Assembly (NCBI GenBank): GCA_963745955.1
Contig: CAVUZI010000011.1
Coordinates: 372,001 to 436,000 of the forward strand
Reading direction: 5' to 3'
Source: Bog-756 sp963745955
GTDB lineage: Bacteria > Actinomycetota > Acidimicrobiia > Acidimicrobiales > RAAP-2
Length of the DNA: 64,000 nt
Both the position numbers and the translations under genes were made by a program. Positions 17,966 through 26,886 of this stretch are shown in pieces. How positions within the stretch are numbered: the stretch's first letter is position 1; each line of letters starts with the position of its first letter. The notes under the pieces were generated by a model, which saw only the letters and a list, made by a program, of their open reading frames with translations, made no database searches and was not told the DNA's origin.

Positions 17966-17968
17966 CAT
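17963..17968 (+). promoter_or_regulatory. -10 box TAGCAT, leaderless start of the DUF2342 gene
   Basis: TAGCAT overlaps the stop codon of the HtrA-like gene and lies 6 nt before the ATG at 17975. Confidence 0.55.
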
Positions 17969-17974
17969 GTGTGC

Positions 17975-19231
17975 ATGGCACCGCCTGAAACAGGGGACTC
18001 GGGGAACCCGTTCCAGTCACTGCTCGGCGACCTGATGAACATGCTCGGCACCAATGCGCCGAACCAGTGGGAGATGACTCGGTCCTTCGCCGTCAACGTG
18101 GCCACCGGAGGGGAAGCCGAGCCGAACGTGGAGCCCGTGCAACGGATTCGCCTCGAGCAGCTCTCGCGGGTGGCGGAGCTGAACGTGATCGAGGTCACCG
18201 GCATGCCCGTGTCCCCCGACGGACGGCGACTGACCTGCGTTCCGGTCGGCCGGGGCGACTGGACGGTGCGAGCTCTCGACTCGTGGCGGCCGATACTGAG
18301 CTTGATGACACCCGCACCGGGCCCGGCGCCCTCGGCCACCACGGACCCGGGGCAGGTGCCGCCGCCCGATCTCTTCGACGGCGACGAAGGGCTGGGTGGG
18401 ATCGGTAGCCTGCTCGGGCAGTGGGCCACCGCCATCGGACCGATGTTCTTCGGCCTGCAGGTGGGATCGGTGGTGGGTCATCTGTCCCATCGCGCCCTGG
18501 GGCAGTACCCGTTGGCTGTTCCATGGGCGCCCTCGGATGACCTTCTCCTGGTCACGTCCAACATCGCTTCGTTCGCCGAAGATTGGAGCCTTCCCGAGGA
18601 GGAGGCGCTGCTGTGGGTGTGCGCCCGTGAGCTGGCCTCCAATTCCGTTCTGACCCGTCCGGCCATCAGAGGCCGGATGGAGGAGTTGCTCCTGTCCCTG
18701 GCCGAGTCCTCCGCCTCGGCCCAGCAGGACCTGGCCGGACGCCTCGGGGAGCTCGGTGCGCCCGGGGGTGTCGACGGCGCCGGCGGCATGGACCTCGAGT
18801 CGTTGCAGGGGATGTTCGACGACCCCGAAGCACTCCTCGGTGGTCTCCTGACCCCCGAGACTCGCCGTTCCTCCGATCAGCTCACCGGACTCGCGGTGGT
18901 CATCGACGGCTATGCCGACCACATCGCCGACCTCGTGGGGCAGAAGTTGGTCGGTTCGCACTCGCAATTGACCGAAGCCTGGTACCGGCGCCGAACCGAA
19001 CGGGGGAAAGGGGAGGAAGCGGCGGGGGCTCTGTTCGGGCTCGACCTCGATCAGACACAGGTCGACCGGGGGCGGTCGTTCATAAGCGGTGTCGTGGAGC
19101 GGGCCGGTGAGGACGGGTTGGCCAAGCTCTGGTCCTCGGCTCGCAACCTGCCCACGCCTTCGGAAGTGGACGCCCCCGGGCTCTGGCTCGAACGGATCAG
19201 CCTGCCCGAGCTCGACGACCGACAGGACTGA
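17975..19231 (+). CDS. DUF2342 (zincin-like) family protein
   Basis: This 418-residue protein matches the actinobacterial DUF2342 family, often labelled putative hydrolase or zinc metalloprotease. Key segments are GPMFFGLQVGSVVGHLSHRALGQ, NIASFAEDWSLPEEEALLWV and the C-terminal WLERISLP. The segment where zinc-dependent relatives carry a His-Glu motif reads WVCARELAS here (about residues 214-222), so the histidine ligands seem absent and activity is doubtful. The ATG lies 6 nt after a TAGCAT box. It converges on a small hypothetical gene. Confidence 0.75.
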   Translation: MAPPETGDSGNPFQSLLGDLMNMLGTNAPNQWEMTRSFAVNVATGGEAEPNVEPVQRIRLEQLSRVAELNVIEVTGMPVSPDGRRLTCVPVGRGDWTVRALDSWRPILSLMTPAPGPAPSATTDPGQVPPPDLFDGDEGLGGIGSLLGQWATAIGPMFFGLQVGSVVGHLSHRALGQYPLAVPWAPSDDLLLVTSNIASFAEDWSLPEEEALLWVCARELASNSVLTRPAIRGRMEELLLSLAESSASAQQDLAGRLGELGAPGGVDGAGGMDLESLQGMFDDPEALLGGLLTPETRRSSDQLTGLAVVIDGYADHIADLVGQKLVGSHSQLTEAWYRRRTERGKGEEAAGALFGLDLDQTQVDRGRSFISGVVERAGEDGLAKLWSSARNLPTPSEVDAPGLWLERISLPELDDRQD

Positions 19232-19260
19232 GCGCCCTCGCCGGAAGGGCGGAGGTCTGT

Positions 19261-19617
19261 TCAGGCCTCGACGGCCGGAGGCGTGTCACCGTCGAGAGTC
19301 AGTTCGGGCACCTCTTCGACCGGCACCTCTTCTTCCGGTACGCCCAGGTCCCACTCGAGAAGGATGTTCTCCCTTTCGGCATCGCGGATCACACGCTCGC
19401 GGTTGCGGCGGTACTGCGGATCGTGCGGCGGAAGGAGAACAAGCCGCGCCATCGTCCGACGCCGGAACTCCTCGATCAAGACCGGGTCTCCGTAGTCGGA
19501 GCGAACTTCCCAGTGAGGGGCTACCGGCCCGAGGTAGACAACCCGGACGTGACCGACCGGAGGCAGCGGCTCCCCGCCCTCCTCGGGCAGGATCTGATCG
19601 TCGGTCACCGGGGTCAT
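19261..19617 (-). CDS. Hypothetical protein, acidic, 118 residues
   Basis: I do not recognise the family. The protein begins MTPVTDDQILPEEGGEPLPP. It has a central segment with HVRVVYLGPVAPHWEVRSD and a basic stretch ARLVLLPPHDPQYRRNRERV, and it ends in an acidic, Glu/Val/Pro-rich tail. No signal peptide or membrane segment is visible. AGGAGG lies about 10 nt before the ATG, with a TAGGAT box further upstream. It lies 37 bp downstream of the HtrA protease gene on the same strand and may be cotranscribed. Confidence 0.65.
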   Translation of the reverse strand: MTPVTDDQILPEEGGEPLPPVGHVRVVYLGPVAPHWEVRSDYGDPVLIEEFRRRTMARLVLLPPHDPQYRRNRERVIRDAERENILLEWDLGVPEEEVPVEEVPELTLDGDTPPAVEA

Positions 19618-19653
19618 GGCAGTGGTTCCTCCTGGGATGGCGGCACCGGCATC

Positions 19654-21246
19654 CTACCCGGCGAGTGGGCGGGCTCCGAGCGTCACGGCCACGTGCATGA
19701 GTGTGCTGCCGCGGTACACACCGATGGTGACGTGGTCACCGGGCTCCAGGGGATGGATGGCCGCAGTGAGATCGTCGGGGCTCTGGATGGTCGTGCGGTT
19801 GAACGACACGATCACGTCGTCGACGTGGAGGGCCGCCTTCTGAGCCGGACTGCGTGGCTCGACCGAGACGATCAGCGCGCCCGAGGACGGGGTCAGGTGG
19901 TCCGTTTGCCGGAGGGCCGGGGTCACCGGCCCGACGGTCACCCCGATGTAGGCCGAATTGGCCGCCGGGTTCAGCTCGGGAACGGGCGATCCCGCCCCGC
20001 CGGTGCCGCCGGTTCGCAACTTGGCCAGCAACGGCTTGACCGAGTCGACGGTGATGGCGAATCCGATGTTCTGGGTCGGGGCGTTGCCGCTCGTGTCCGA
20101 GGCCACCGCGGTGTTCATGCCGATCACGTCGCCGTCCGAGTTGACCAGTGGCCCACCCGAATTGCCGGGATTGATGGCGGCATCCGTCTGCATGAGCCCG
20201 GTCAGGTTCTCCGTCTGGCCGTCTTCGTTCTCTGCCGTCAGGGACCGGTTCTCCGCCGAGACGATCCCTTCGGTCACCGACGGTCCGCCGGCCAGGGCCA
20301 GTGCGTTCCCGATGGCCAGCACCGCGTCGCCCACCCGTGTTTGCGACGAGTCGGCGAAGTTGACGGTGGGGAGGTTGGCGGCGTGGTCGATCTGGATCAG
20401 GGCCAGGTCGTCATCCGGATCGGTGCCGAGCACATGCGCCGGCAAGGCGGTGGTCTGTCCGAACAGCGTGACGGTCAGCGAGTCAGATCCCACGATGACG
20501 TGGTCGTTGGTCAGGACCTCCCCTCCAGGGGTCAGGATCATGCCGCTTCCCGCCGATTCGGCGAAGTCACCCCCGACGGAGCCCCCACCTCCCCCGGACT
20601 GGCTGTCGATGGAGACGACGGCCGGCTCCACCTTGGCCAGAACCTCTTGGATGTCCTGCGGTCTGGCCAACACGCTCTTGTTGGGGAAGTACTTCTGGAC
20701 GATGGTCCGTTGGGTGTTGGCTCCGACGACAGCTCCGATGAGTCCGCCGAACAACGCGGCCACGATGGCGGTGACGACGACCACCCACGCCCATGTACGC
20801 CGGTGCAGGGTGTGCCGCACCAGCTGAGGCGGAGGCGGGCCGGGGTAGGGAGAGAGATATCCACCGGCGGGAGCGCCGGGGTAGGCGGGAGCGCCGGGGT
20901 AGGCGGGAGCGCCGGGGTAGGCGGGAGCGCCGGGGTAGAGGAGGTAGCCCGTGGGTGGAGGCGGCGGGTACCCGGCGGTGGCGGGATAGGACGGGGCCAT
21001 CGGAGGTCCCCCGACGGGTGGATCCCCGGGCGCCGGTGGGGATGCTGGCGGGGGATGGGTCGGTGGGGCAGGAGCCAGATGATCTCCCTCGGGCAGGATC
21101 GAGGGCACGCACCGGGGGGCCGGTGGCCGGCCGGAGCCGTCGGTGGGAGCCCGGCCGGATCCTTCGCTGTTCGGACTTTCATAAGAAGGCCCTGGTGCCT
21201 CATAAGAAAATTGTGAGGATTCCATCAATACCGGCTCATTTCGCAC
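19654..21246 (-). CDS. HtrA/DegP-like serine protease with PDZ domain
   Basis: This protein of about 530 residues has a Pro/Tyr/Gly-rich cytoplasmic N-terminus (about 1-145) and one transmembrane helix at about 150-175. An S1C protease domain follows with an intact triad (His in LTNDHVI, Asp in DDDLALIQI, Ser in NPGNSGGPL), and a PDZ domain makes up the last 90 residues or so. It is expected to act outside the membrane on misfolded envelope proteins. GTG 21246 follows a GGTGAG-like site, and ATG 21222 is the alternative. It is divergent from a whiB gene. The N-terminus contains an 18-bp tandem repeat. Confidence 0.88.
   Translation of the reverse strand: MRNEPVLMESSQFSYEAPGPSYESPNSEGSGRAPTDGSGRPPAPRCVPSILPEGDHLAPAPPTHPPPASPPAPGDPPVGGPPMAPSYPATAGYPPPPPTGYLLYPGAPAYPGAPAYPGAPAYPGAPAGGYLSPYPGPPPPQLVRHTLHRRTWAWVVVVTAIVAALFGGLIGAVVGANTQRTIVQKYFPNKSVLARPQDIQEVLAKVEPAVVSIDSQSGGGGGSVGGDFAESAGSGMILTPGGEVLTNDHVIVGSDSLTVTLFGQTTALPAHVLGTDPDDDLALIQIDHAANLPTVNFADSSQTRVGDAVLAIGNALALAGGPSVTEGIVSAENRSLTAENEDGQTENLTGLMQTDAAINPGNSGGPLVNSDGDVIGMNTAVASDTSGNAPTQNIGFAITVDSVKPLLAKLRTGGTGGAGSPVPELNPAANSAYIGVTVGPVTPALRQTDHLTPSSGALIVSVEPRSPAQKAALHVDDVIVSFNRTTIQSPDDLTAAIHPLEPGDHVTIGVYRGSTLMHVAVTLGARPLAG
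20866..20938 (-). repeat. 18-bp tandem repeat, four copies, in the htrA N-terminal coding region
   Basis: Four nearly perfect copies of an 18-bp unit encode consecutive Pro-Ala-Tyr-Pro-Gly-Ala hexapeptides in the cytoplasmic linker of the protease. The unit length is a multiple of three, so copy changes would keep frame and only change linker length. Confidence 0.85.
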
Positions 21247-21359
21247 TACTCACCAGTCTGAAATGCGACACTAGTTGCGTAACGGACGGCGACGGCACCA
21301 GGGTTCGGAACAACCCATTCGAGACCCACCGCAGCCTCCTCGAGGTCGATGGAGGAACC

Positions 21360-21602
21360 ATGGATACGGAGTGGATGAGCGAGGGAAAATGCAGAGATCT
21401 CTCTCCCGCCATTTTCTTTCCGAGCGACGGCGTCGGCGTGCAGGCGGCGCAGCGAATCTGCGCCGAGTGCCCGGTGGCCGAGGAGTGCCTCCAGTACGCC
21501 CTCGACGAGCGGGTGGACCACGGCGTGTGGGGCGGCAAGTCCGAGCGTGAACGCCGGCGGTTGCTCCGGCGCCGTCGGGTCGGACACGCCGTCTCCGTCT
21601 GA
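21360..21602 (+). CDS. WhiB-family iron-sulfur regulator
   Basis: This 80-residue protein has the four cluster ligands Cys11, Cys34, Cys37 and Cys43 (C-x22-C-x2-C-x5-C), followed by the G(V)WGG turn and a basic tail RERRRLLRRRR. WhiB proteins bind a 4Fe-4S cluster and the main sigma factor to tune transcription. GGAGG lies 4 nt before the ATG. It is divergent from htrA. It differs from the second WhiB at 22.6 kb in the spacing before the cluster and in a shorter N-terminus. Confidence 0.92.
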   Translation: MDTEWMSEGKCRDLSPAIFFPSDGVGVQAAQRICAECPVAEECLQYALDERVDHGVWGGKSERERRRLLRRRRVGHAVSV

Positions 21603-21624
21603 ACCCTGGCCTGAAGCGGCGGAC

Positions 21625-22533
21625 GTGGGCGGGGTCGGATCACTGGCCGAGTGCGTCGTCAACATCAGTGAGGGGCGGGACCGGGCGACGATCGAGGCAC
21701 TGCGAGATGCAGGTGGTGCTGCCGTGCTCGATGTCCACTCAGACCCCGAGCACCACCGCTCCGTACTGACCCTGGGCGGAACCCTCGAGACGGTGGAGGA
21801 GGCGACTCGACGCGTCGTCAGCTCGGCGGTGGCCCGCATCGATCTCCGGTCCCACGCCGGCGCCCATCCCCGGCTGGGCGCGGCCGACGTTGTGCCGTTC
21901 GTCCCCCTGCCGACCCTGTTCCCGGTGACCCGGTCCGGAGTTCACCCGGCAGCCGATCTCCTCCGGCCCGAGGTGCTCGAAGCGAGGAACCGTTTCGCCT
22001 CGTGGGCCGGGGCCGAGTTGGAACTTCCCTGCTTCCTCTACGGACCGGAGCGTTCGCTCCCTGATGTCCGCCGTCGCGCATTCACGTCGCTGGCGCCGGA
22101 TGCCGGGCCGGCGAGGCCCCATCCGACTGCGGGGAGCACGGCGGTCGGAGCCCGGCCCGTGCTCGTCGCGTACAACGTGTGGATCGCCGGCAACGGCGAT
22201 GCGGGCAGCGACGCCGGACGGGCTCACGCCCTGTCGGTAGCCCGCTCTCTGGCTGCCGAGTTGCGGGGCCCGAGCGTGCGCAGCCTGGGCCTGCCCGTCG
22301 GGGAGGGCGCCCAGGTCAGTTTCAACCTGATCGATCCGGGTTCTGTCTCCGTGGCCAGCGTCTACGACGCGGTGGTGGTCGGTGCCGAGGCGGCGGGCTG
22401 CTCGGTGCTCAGGGCCGAGCTCGTCGGGCTGGTACCAGCCGGCGCCCTCGAACAGGTGCCCCGCCACCGCTGGCCCGAGCTCGACCTGGACGAGGACCGG
22501 ACCATCGAGGGCCGCATCGAAGCGGGACGGTAG
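21625..22533 (+). CDS. Glutamate formimidoyltransferase-like protein (FtcD N-terminal family)
   Basis: This 302-residue protein resembles formiminotransferases. AECVVNISEGRD opens the domain, HAGAHPRLGAADVVPFVPL is the conserved folate-site region, and LVAYNVWIAG, VRSLGLPV and QVSFNLIDPG follow in order. The reaction would pass a formimino (or formyl) group between tetrahydrofolate and glutamate, but no histidine-degradation genes are nearby, so the in vivo substrate is uncertain. The GTG start is chosen for fold length and has a weak ribosome site. It lies 22 bp after whiB and may be cotranscribed. Confidence 0.78.
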   Translation: MGGVGSLAECVVNISEGRDRATIEALRDAGGAAVLDVHSDPEHHRSVLTLGGTLETVEEATRRVVSSAVARIDLRSHAGAHPRLGAADVVPFVPLPTLFPVTRSGVHPAADLLRPEVLEARNRFASWAGAELELPCFLYGPERSLPDVRRRAFTSLAPDAGPARPHPTAGSTAVGARPVLVAYNVWIAGNGDAGSDAGRAHALSVARSLAAELRGPSVRSLGLPVGEGAQVSFNLIDPGSVSVASVYDAVVVGAEAAGCSVLRAELVGLVPAGALEQVPRHRWPELDLDEDRTIEGRIEAGR

Positions 22534-22562
22534 GCGGCGACGGGCCGGTGCCGGGCGTCGAT

Positions 22563-22844
22563 TTAGGAAGCACTCCCGATGGCCCGGCGCTGCATGGCCC
22601 GCTGACGGCGCAGCCGCCGGCGCTCGCGCTCGGACAGTCCCCCCCAGATCCCGAACTTCTCCCCGTTGGCCAGGGCGTACTCCAAGCAATCTTCGCGAAC
22701 GACGCACCCCCGGCACACTTCCTTGGCCTCGCGGGTCGATGCCCCTCGCTCGGGGAAGAAAAGATCGGGGTCGACTCCCATACAGTTGGCCCTGGTTTGC
22801 CAGCTGCGCTCCTGGGGCCCGTACATCAATGACACCATGTCCAT
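22563..22844 (-). CDS. WhiB-family regulator, WhiB2/WhmD type
   Basis: This 93-residue protein has ligands Cys21, Cys44, Cys47 and Cys53, the FFPERGASTREAKEVC signature, FGIWGGLSERERRRLRRQ and an Arg/Gln-rich tail. The sequence is closest to the WhiB2/WhmD/WhiB group, which controls septation with WhiA. The start ATG at 22844 has GGAGG 7 nt upstream; an in-frame start 27 nt further up lacks one. The following 22845-23092 holds an AT-rich promoter region for this gene and no other coding sequence. Confidence 0.92.
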   Translation of the reverse strand: MDMVSLMYGPQERSWQTRANCMGVDPDLFFPERGASTREAKEVCRGCVVREDCLEYALANGEKFGIWGGLSERERRRLRRQRAMQRRAIGSAS

Positions 22845-23092
22845 TGACAGGCCTCCCTCCCAGTCATCCACACGATTTCAGGCGAAACCGCATAGCACGG
22901 ATGTAACTACAGATATGTCATCATTCACTATCAGAGAGGGAAACGCAAGAAAAAGCTCCTTGTGAACAGGATCGCAAGCTCCGGGCGGCCCCCGCGGCGG
23001 TAGGAGCACGCCCCGATGGCGGCCCCGAACGCGCCGGAATCGTGCCTGCCCAGCCCTCACCGCCCACTCGGCGACGAAGGCCGGCGTTCAGC
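22845..23092. other. AT-rich intergenic region upstream of whiB2
   Basis: This spacer of about 250 bp contains a local AT-rich block at 22878-22945 with TAGTTACAT- and CTATGC-like elements on the minus strand. They are a plausible multi-site promoter for the WhiB2-type gene. No open frame has coding character. Confidence 0.5.
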
Positions 23093-25126
23093 TCAGCCCG
23101 CTCGCCGGCCTCGGGTCCGAAGGGCCGTCTTGTGGGCCAGGAAGTCGACGAGCACATAGTCGCCGAGCTCGTCGGGTGAGGTGGCGAAGGTCCGGCCGCG
23201 GTTGATCCGGGCCAGCTGTTCGATGAAGCCCTGCAGGCCGCGGTCGGGATCGAGCAGGAAGGTGTTGATGGTGATCCCCGCCCGGGTGCAGCGCATCACC
23301 TCGGCCAGGGTCACCTCCAGGGTTGCCGGAACGGGCGGGTAGTTGAAGTACACGTCGTACCCCACCCCGCCCTCGTAGGGGATCACGTGGGCCGTCGGCT
23401 CACCGTCGGTCACCAGGATGATCTGCTTGGTCCCCTGCTGATGGGCCAGCATCTTGCGGGCCAGGATCAGCCCATGCTGCAGGTTCGTCCCGTACACGTA
23501 GTCCCAGCTGACCGTGGGCAGGTCCTCGGGCTCGATGACCCGGGCCACTTCCGAGAACCCGACCAGCCCCAGGTAGTCACGCGGGAACCGGGTCGAGATG
23601 AGGGTGTGCAGGGCCATGGCCATCTTCTTTGCCGGGACGAAGTTGTCGCGCATCGGCATCGACAGGGAGAGATCGAGGAGCAGCACCGTGGCCGAGCGGG
23701 TAAGCGATTCGGTCTCGATGACCTCGAAGTCGCTGGGAGACAGCCGAACAGGAACACCGCTCCCCGCCCTCCGCACCGCATTGTGCACGGTACGGGACAG
23801 GTCCAGGTTGAAGGGGTCGCCGAACTCGTACGGCTTCGTGGTCTCCTCGCGGTCGTGGCCCGTCCCCGTGTAGGTGGTGCGGTGGTTGCCGACCCGATCC
23901 TTGTTCAGCTGGTCGAACAGGTCCGACAGGGCCTGTTGGCCGATCCGGCGGATGCCCTTGGGGGTCAGCTCGAAGCGGCCCTCGCGCTGATCGATGAGCC
24001 CGGCGTCGGCCAGCTGCTTGGCCAGCTTGGAAAGACGGTCGAGGGATCGCGCCGCGTCCTCGCCCAGGTGCTGCCTCACCTTGTCCAGATCGACCTCGCT
24101 CAGGGACGCCGGCGAGGTGGCCGACCGAAGGTAGCTCTCGAGCTCGTCCAGGTCCCGCAGGCGCCCGGCGGCGTCGGTCCCCTCCCCCATTCCCATGGGC
24201 TCGTCGCCGCTGAAGCGGAAGCGCTGGTCCCACCCGGCCCCGGGAAAGGCCCGCTGCAGATTGCCGGCCAGCCGATCCACCTGCCAACGGAGGTCGAGGT
24301 CCTCGAGCAGCGACTCGGCCAGACCCTGGAGCTGCGAGCGTTGCTCGGGGGACATCGAGTTCCACATGGCCTGGGCGGCGGCCATGCGGTCAGCCAGCTG
24401 GGCCAGGAGCTCGTCGAGATCCGCCGGGTTGCCCGGGAACAGATCCCCGAACTGCTCCATGAACGACTCGAACGAAGGATCGATCTCCTCGCCCGCCTCC
24501 CGCTGCTCGATCATCCGGTTGAGGGCATCGAACGCCTCGCGCATGTGCGCCAGCTGGGCGGGATCGGGATTGGAAAGAGCCTCCGACATCTGATCGAAGT
24601 AGGTCCGGGCGACCTCCTCGCGCAGCCGCTCGACCAGTTCCTCGAAGTGCTGACGTGCCTCGGAGGAGACGAACTCGTAGTTCTGCAGGCCGCGCACCAT
24701 GCCGGCCAGATCGCTCGGGAGCAGGTCGAGCTGCATCCGCCGCTCTGCGGCCACCTCGTCGGTGACCTCCCGACGGCGCTCGTCACCGGACTGGCGCGCA
24801 TCGGATTCGAGCTGTTCGATGCCGACGCGCTCCTCGGACAGGACCTGCTGGAGCTCCTCGGCGATCTCGTGGTACGCGCCACCGAGGTCGCCGCGGTCGA
24901 GTTGCTCCTCCCGTTCGAGGCGCAACTGGTCCAGCAGGTCGCGCAACCCCTGGACCTGTTCGCCGTCCGGGGTCCTCCACCCGCGGTTGAGCATGCGTTG
25001 CAGTGCCTCGTGGAGGTCGCCGTTGGCCAGCAGGTCGTCGGTCAATTGCGACAGCACGGAGTTGGTGTCGTCGACCAGAGAGTCCTGGGTCCCGTCCCAG
25101 CGGCGGTAGTCGAAGCGCCAGGTCAT
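23093..25126 (-). CDS. VWA-domain protein paired with MoxR AAA ATPase
   Basis: This 677-residue soluble protein has a long helical N-terminal region with Glu/Arg-rich coiled-coil stretches (about 1-330) and a C-terminal von Willebrand A domain. The MIDAS motif is LLDLSLSM (DxSxS), followed by TDGEPTAH and the terminal segment GRTFATSPDELGDYVL. MoxR-VWA pairs act as chaperone systems that insert cofactors or assemble complexes. The ATG overlaps the stop of the AAA gene (ATGA). Being divergent from sdhCAB, it could help mature succinate dehydrogenase (inference). Confidence 0.85.
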   Translation of the reverse strand: MTWRFDYRRWDGTQDSLVDDTNSVLSQLTDDLLANGDLHEALQRMLNRGWRTPDGEQVQGLRDLLDQLRLEREEQLDRGDLGGAYHEIAEELQQVLSEERVGIEQLESDARQSGDERRREVTDEVAAERRMQLDLLPSDLAGMVRGLQNYEFVSSEARQHFEELVERLREEVARTYFDQMSEALSNPDPAQLAHMREAFDALNRMIEQREAGEEIDPSFESFMEQFGDLFPGNPADLDELLAQLADRMAAAQAMWNSMSPEQRSQLQGLAESLLEDLDLRWQVDRLAGNLQRAFPGAGWDQRFRFSGDEPMGMGEGTDAAGRLRDLDELESYLRSATSPASLSEVDLDKVRQHLGEDAARSLDRLSKLAKQLADAGLIDQREGRFELTPKGIRRIGQQALSDLFDQLNKDRVGNHRTTYTGTGHDREETTKPYEFGDPFNLDLSRTVHNAVRRAGSGVPVRLSPSDFEVIETESLTRSATVLLLDLSLSMPMRDNFVPAKKMAMALHTLISTRFPRDYLGLVGFSEVARVIEPEDLPTVSWDYVYGTNLQHGLILARKMLAHQQGTKQIILVTDGEPTAHVIPYEGGVGYDVYFNYPPVPATLEVTLAEVMRCTRAGITINTFLLDPDRGLQGFIEQLARINRGRTFATSPDELGDYVLVDFLAHKTALRTRGRRAG

Positions 25127-26631
25127 CCCCGGCCCCGATACGTCGCCCGTGATCCAGCCGCCTCCTTGTTGAGCCGTTTGGTCAGGTGCAGCCCTTCCAG
25201 CAGGAATTCCACCGCGCTGGCCACGACCCCGGGGTCTTCCGATCCGCCGGTCAACCCCAGCACCGGGGCCGACAGCGCCGGCATCTGGGCCAACGTGGCC
25301 GCGTAGGCCGAGGCCGGCAGGTCGTCTCCAGCGTGGACGACCGTTTCGGTGGTGAACGCCCCGACCACACTCTGGGGATCGGCCAAAACCACCCTGCGCC
25401 GGTAGACGAGCAGCACCGCAGCCGAGACCAGTTGGCCGAGGAGGACCTGTTCGCGTCCCTCCTCGAGGGACTCGATCTCGACCTTGCCCTGGGTCGACGA
25501 CACCAGGGCCTGGAGATCGGACACCCGGGGCACGGCCTCGGTCTCCCCGTTGCGGAGAGCTCGACGGGTGGCGTTGGCCACCAGCGTCTCGTAGTTGGCG
25601 ATGGTGAGCCGCACCGAGACCCCGGAACGCTGGTTGAGGTGGGGGCTCTCACGGGCCAGCTGGCTCAGCTCGGCAACGACCTCGGCCATGAAGTCGGGCA
25701 CCTCGACGTTCACACCGGACTCGCCGCCGGACACCCCGGCGGAACCGGTGCGACCCGGAAGATCGGCCTCGGCCTCGGCGATGCGCAACTCGGTGGCGGC
25801 GTCGGGGGGGTAGTGGGTGCGGATCTGGGCCCCGAAGCGGTCCTTCAGCGGGGTGATGATCCGGCCACGGTTGGTGTAGTCCTCGGGATTGGCCGTGGCC
25901 ACCAGCATGATGTCGAGCGGCAGGCGGACACGGTGCCCACGGATCTGGACGTCCCGCTCCTCGAGCACGTTGAGGAGCCCGACCTGGATGCGCTCGGCCA
26001 GGTCCGGGAGCTCGTTGACGGCGAAGATGCCCCGGTTGAGCCGGGGCACCAGTCCGTAGTGGATGGTCAACTCGTCGGACAGGTAGCGACCTTCGGCCAC
26101 ACGGATCGGATCGACCTCGCCGATGAGGTCGGCGATCGAGGTGTCCGGGGTGGCCAGCTTCTCGCCGTAGCGGTCGCTCCGGTGCACCCAGGACACGGGC
26201 AGGTCGTCGCCTGCCTCGGCCAGGAGGTCCTTGGCGAAACGGGAGACCGGATGGTAGGGGTCATCGTTGATCTCCGAGTGGGCCACGATGGGCAGCCACT
26301 CGTCGAGTAGCCCGACCAACGAGCGGATGATCCGCGTCTTGGCCTGGCCCCGCTCACCGAGGAGGATGACGTCGTGCCCGGCCAGGACGGCGTTCTCGAG
26401 CTGGGGTAGCACGCTGTTCTCGAAGCCGAGAACTCCGGTGACCAGGGCCTCGCCGTCGGCGATCCGTCTCGAGGCGTTGCGCCTGATCTCCTCGGCCACC
26501 GGGATCGACTTCCAGCCCGAGTCCCGGAGCCGGCCCAGGGTAGTGATGTCGGGGGGAGGGGTCGACCTCACCGAGAAGTCCAGGGTGGGCGGGGTGGCGT
26601 CCGTGTGATCTGAAGGTTCCGGCGTGCTCAT
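25123..26631 (-). CDS. MoxR/ChlI-like AAA+ ATPase
   Basis: This 502-residue AAA+ protein has Walker A GERGQAKTR near residue 93. The Walker B segment is RGIFAVNELPDL, with Asn-Glu in place of the usual Asp-Glu. Sensor 1 is LVATANPEDYTNRGRIITPLKDRF, and a C-terminal lid follows. It belongs to the MoxR/magnesium-chelatase clade and is translationally coupled to its VWA partner. The start ATG lies 6 nt after a TAGGCT box. Confidence 0.87.
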   Translation of the reverse strand: MSTPEPSDHTDATPPTLDFSVRSTPPPDITTLGRLRDSGWKSIPVAEEIRRNASRRIADGEALVTGVLGFENSVLPQLENAVLAGHDVILLGERGQAKTRIIRSLVGLLDEWLPIVAHSEINDDPYHPVSRFAKDLLAEAGDDLPVSWVHRSDRYGEKLATPDTSIADLIGEVDPIRVAEGRYLSDELTIHYGLVPRLNRGIFAVNELPDLAERIQVGLLNVLEERDVQIRGHRVRLPLDIMLVATANPEDYTNRGRIITPLKDRFGAQIRTHYPPDAATELRIAEAEADLPGRTGSAGVSGGESGVNVEVPDFMAEVVAELSQLARESPHLNQRSGVSVRLTIANYETLVANATRRALRNGETEAVPRVSDLQALVSSTQGKVEIESLEEGREQVLLGQLVSAAVLLVYRRRVVLADPQSVVGAFTTETVVHAGDDLPASAYAATLAQMPALSAPVLGLTGGSEDPGVVASAVEFLLEGLHLTKRLNKEAAGSRATYRGRG

Positions 26632-26637
26632 GGACCG

Positions 26638-26643
26638 AGCCTA
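26638..26643 (-). promoter_or_regulatory. -10 box TAGGCT, leaderless start of the moxR-like gene
   Basis: TAGGCT lies 6 nt before the ATG at 26631. The rest of the divergent spacer up to 26886 would hold the sdh promoter, but I see no clear box for it. Confidence 0.6.
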
Positions 26644-26886
26644 CGCGGCATGATCAGGCGGTGGTGCGTCGTGGGGGTGCCGGCCGGGTGGGGGGTGGTC
26701 GGGGCCCCTGTGGGTGACAGCCGAGGCCCCGGGACCGCATCCCGCCGAACGGGCGCACCGACCGCGGATCGGTCGATGTTTCGCAAGGATGCCCCCGGGG
26801 TGGAAAGATGAGGGTCCGTCAGCGTCCAGGGTCACTGCACCCGCGCGCACTGCGGCCGGAAAATGGCCAGATCAGGGAGAGAACAC

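Noticed and set aside
20866..20938. CRISPR-like array from the 18-bp repeats
   Set aside because: There are no spacers; the copies are directly adjacent and in frame with the protease gene.
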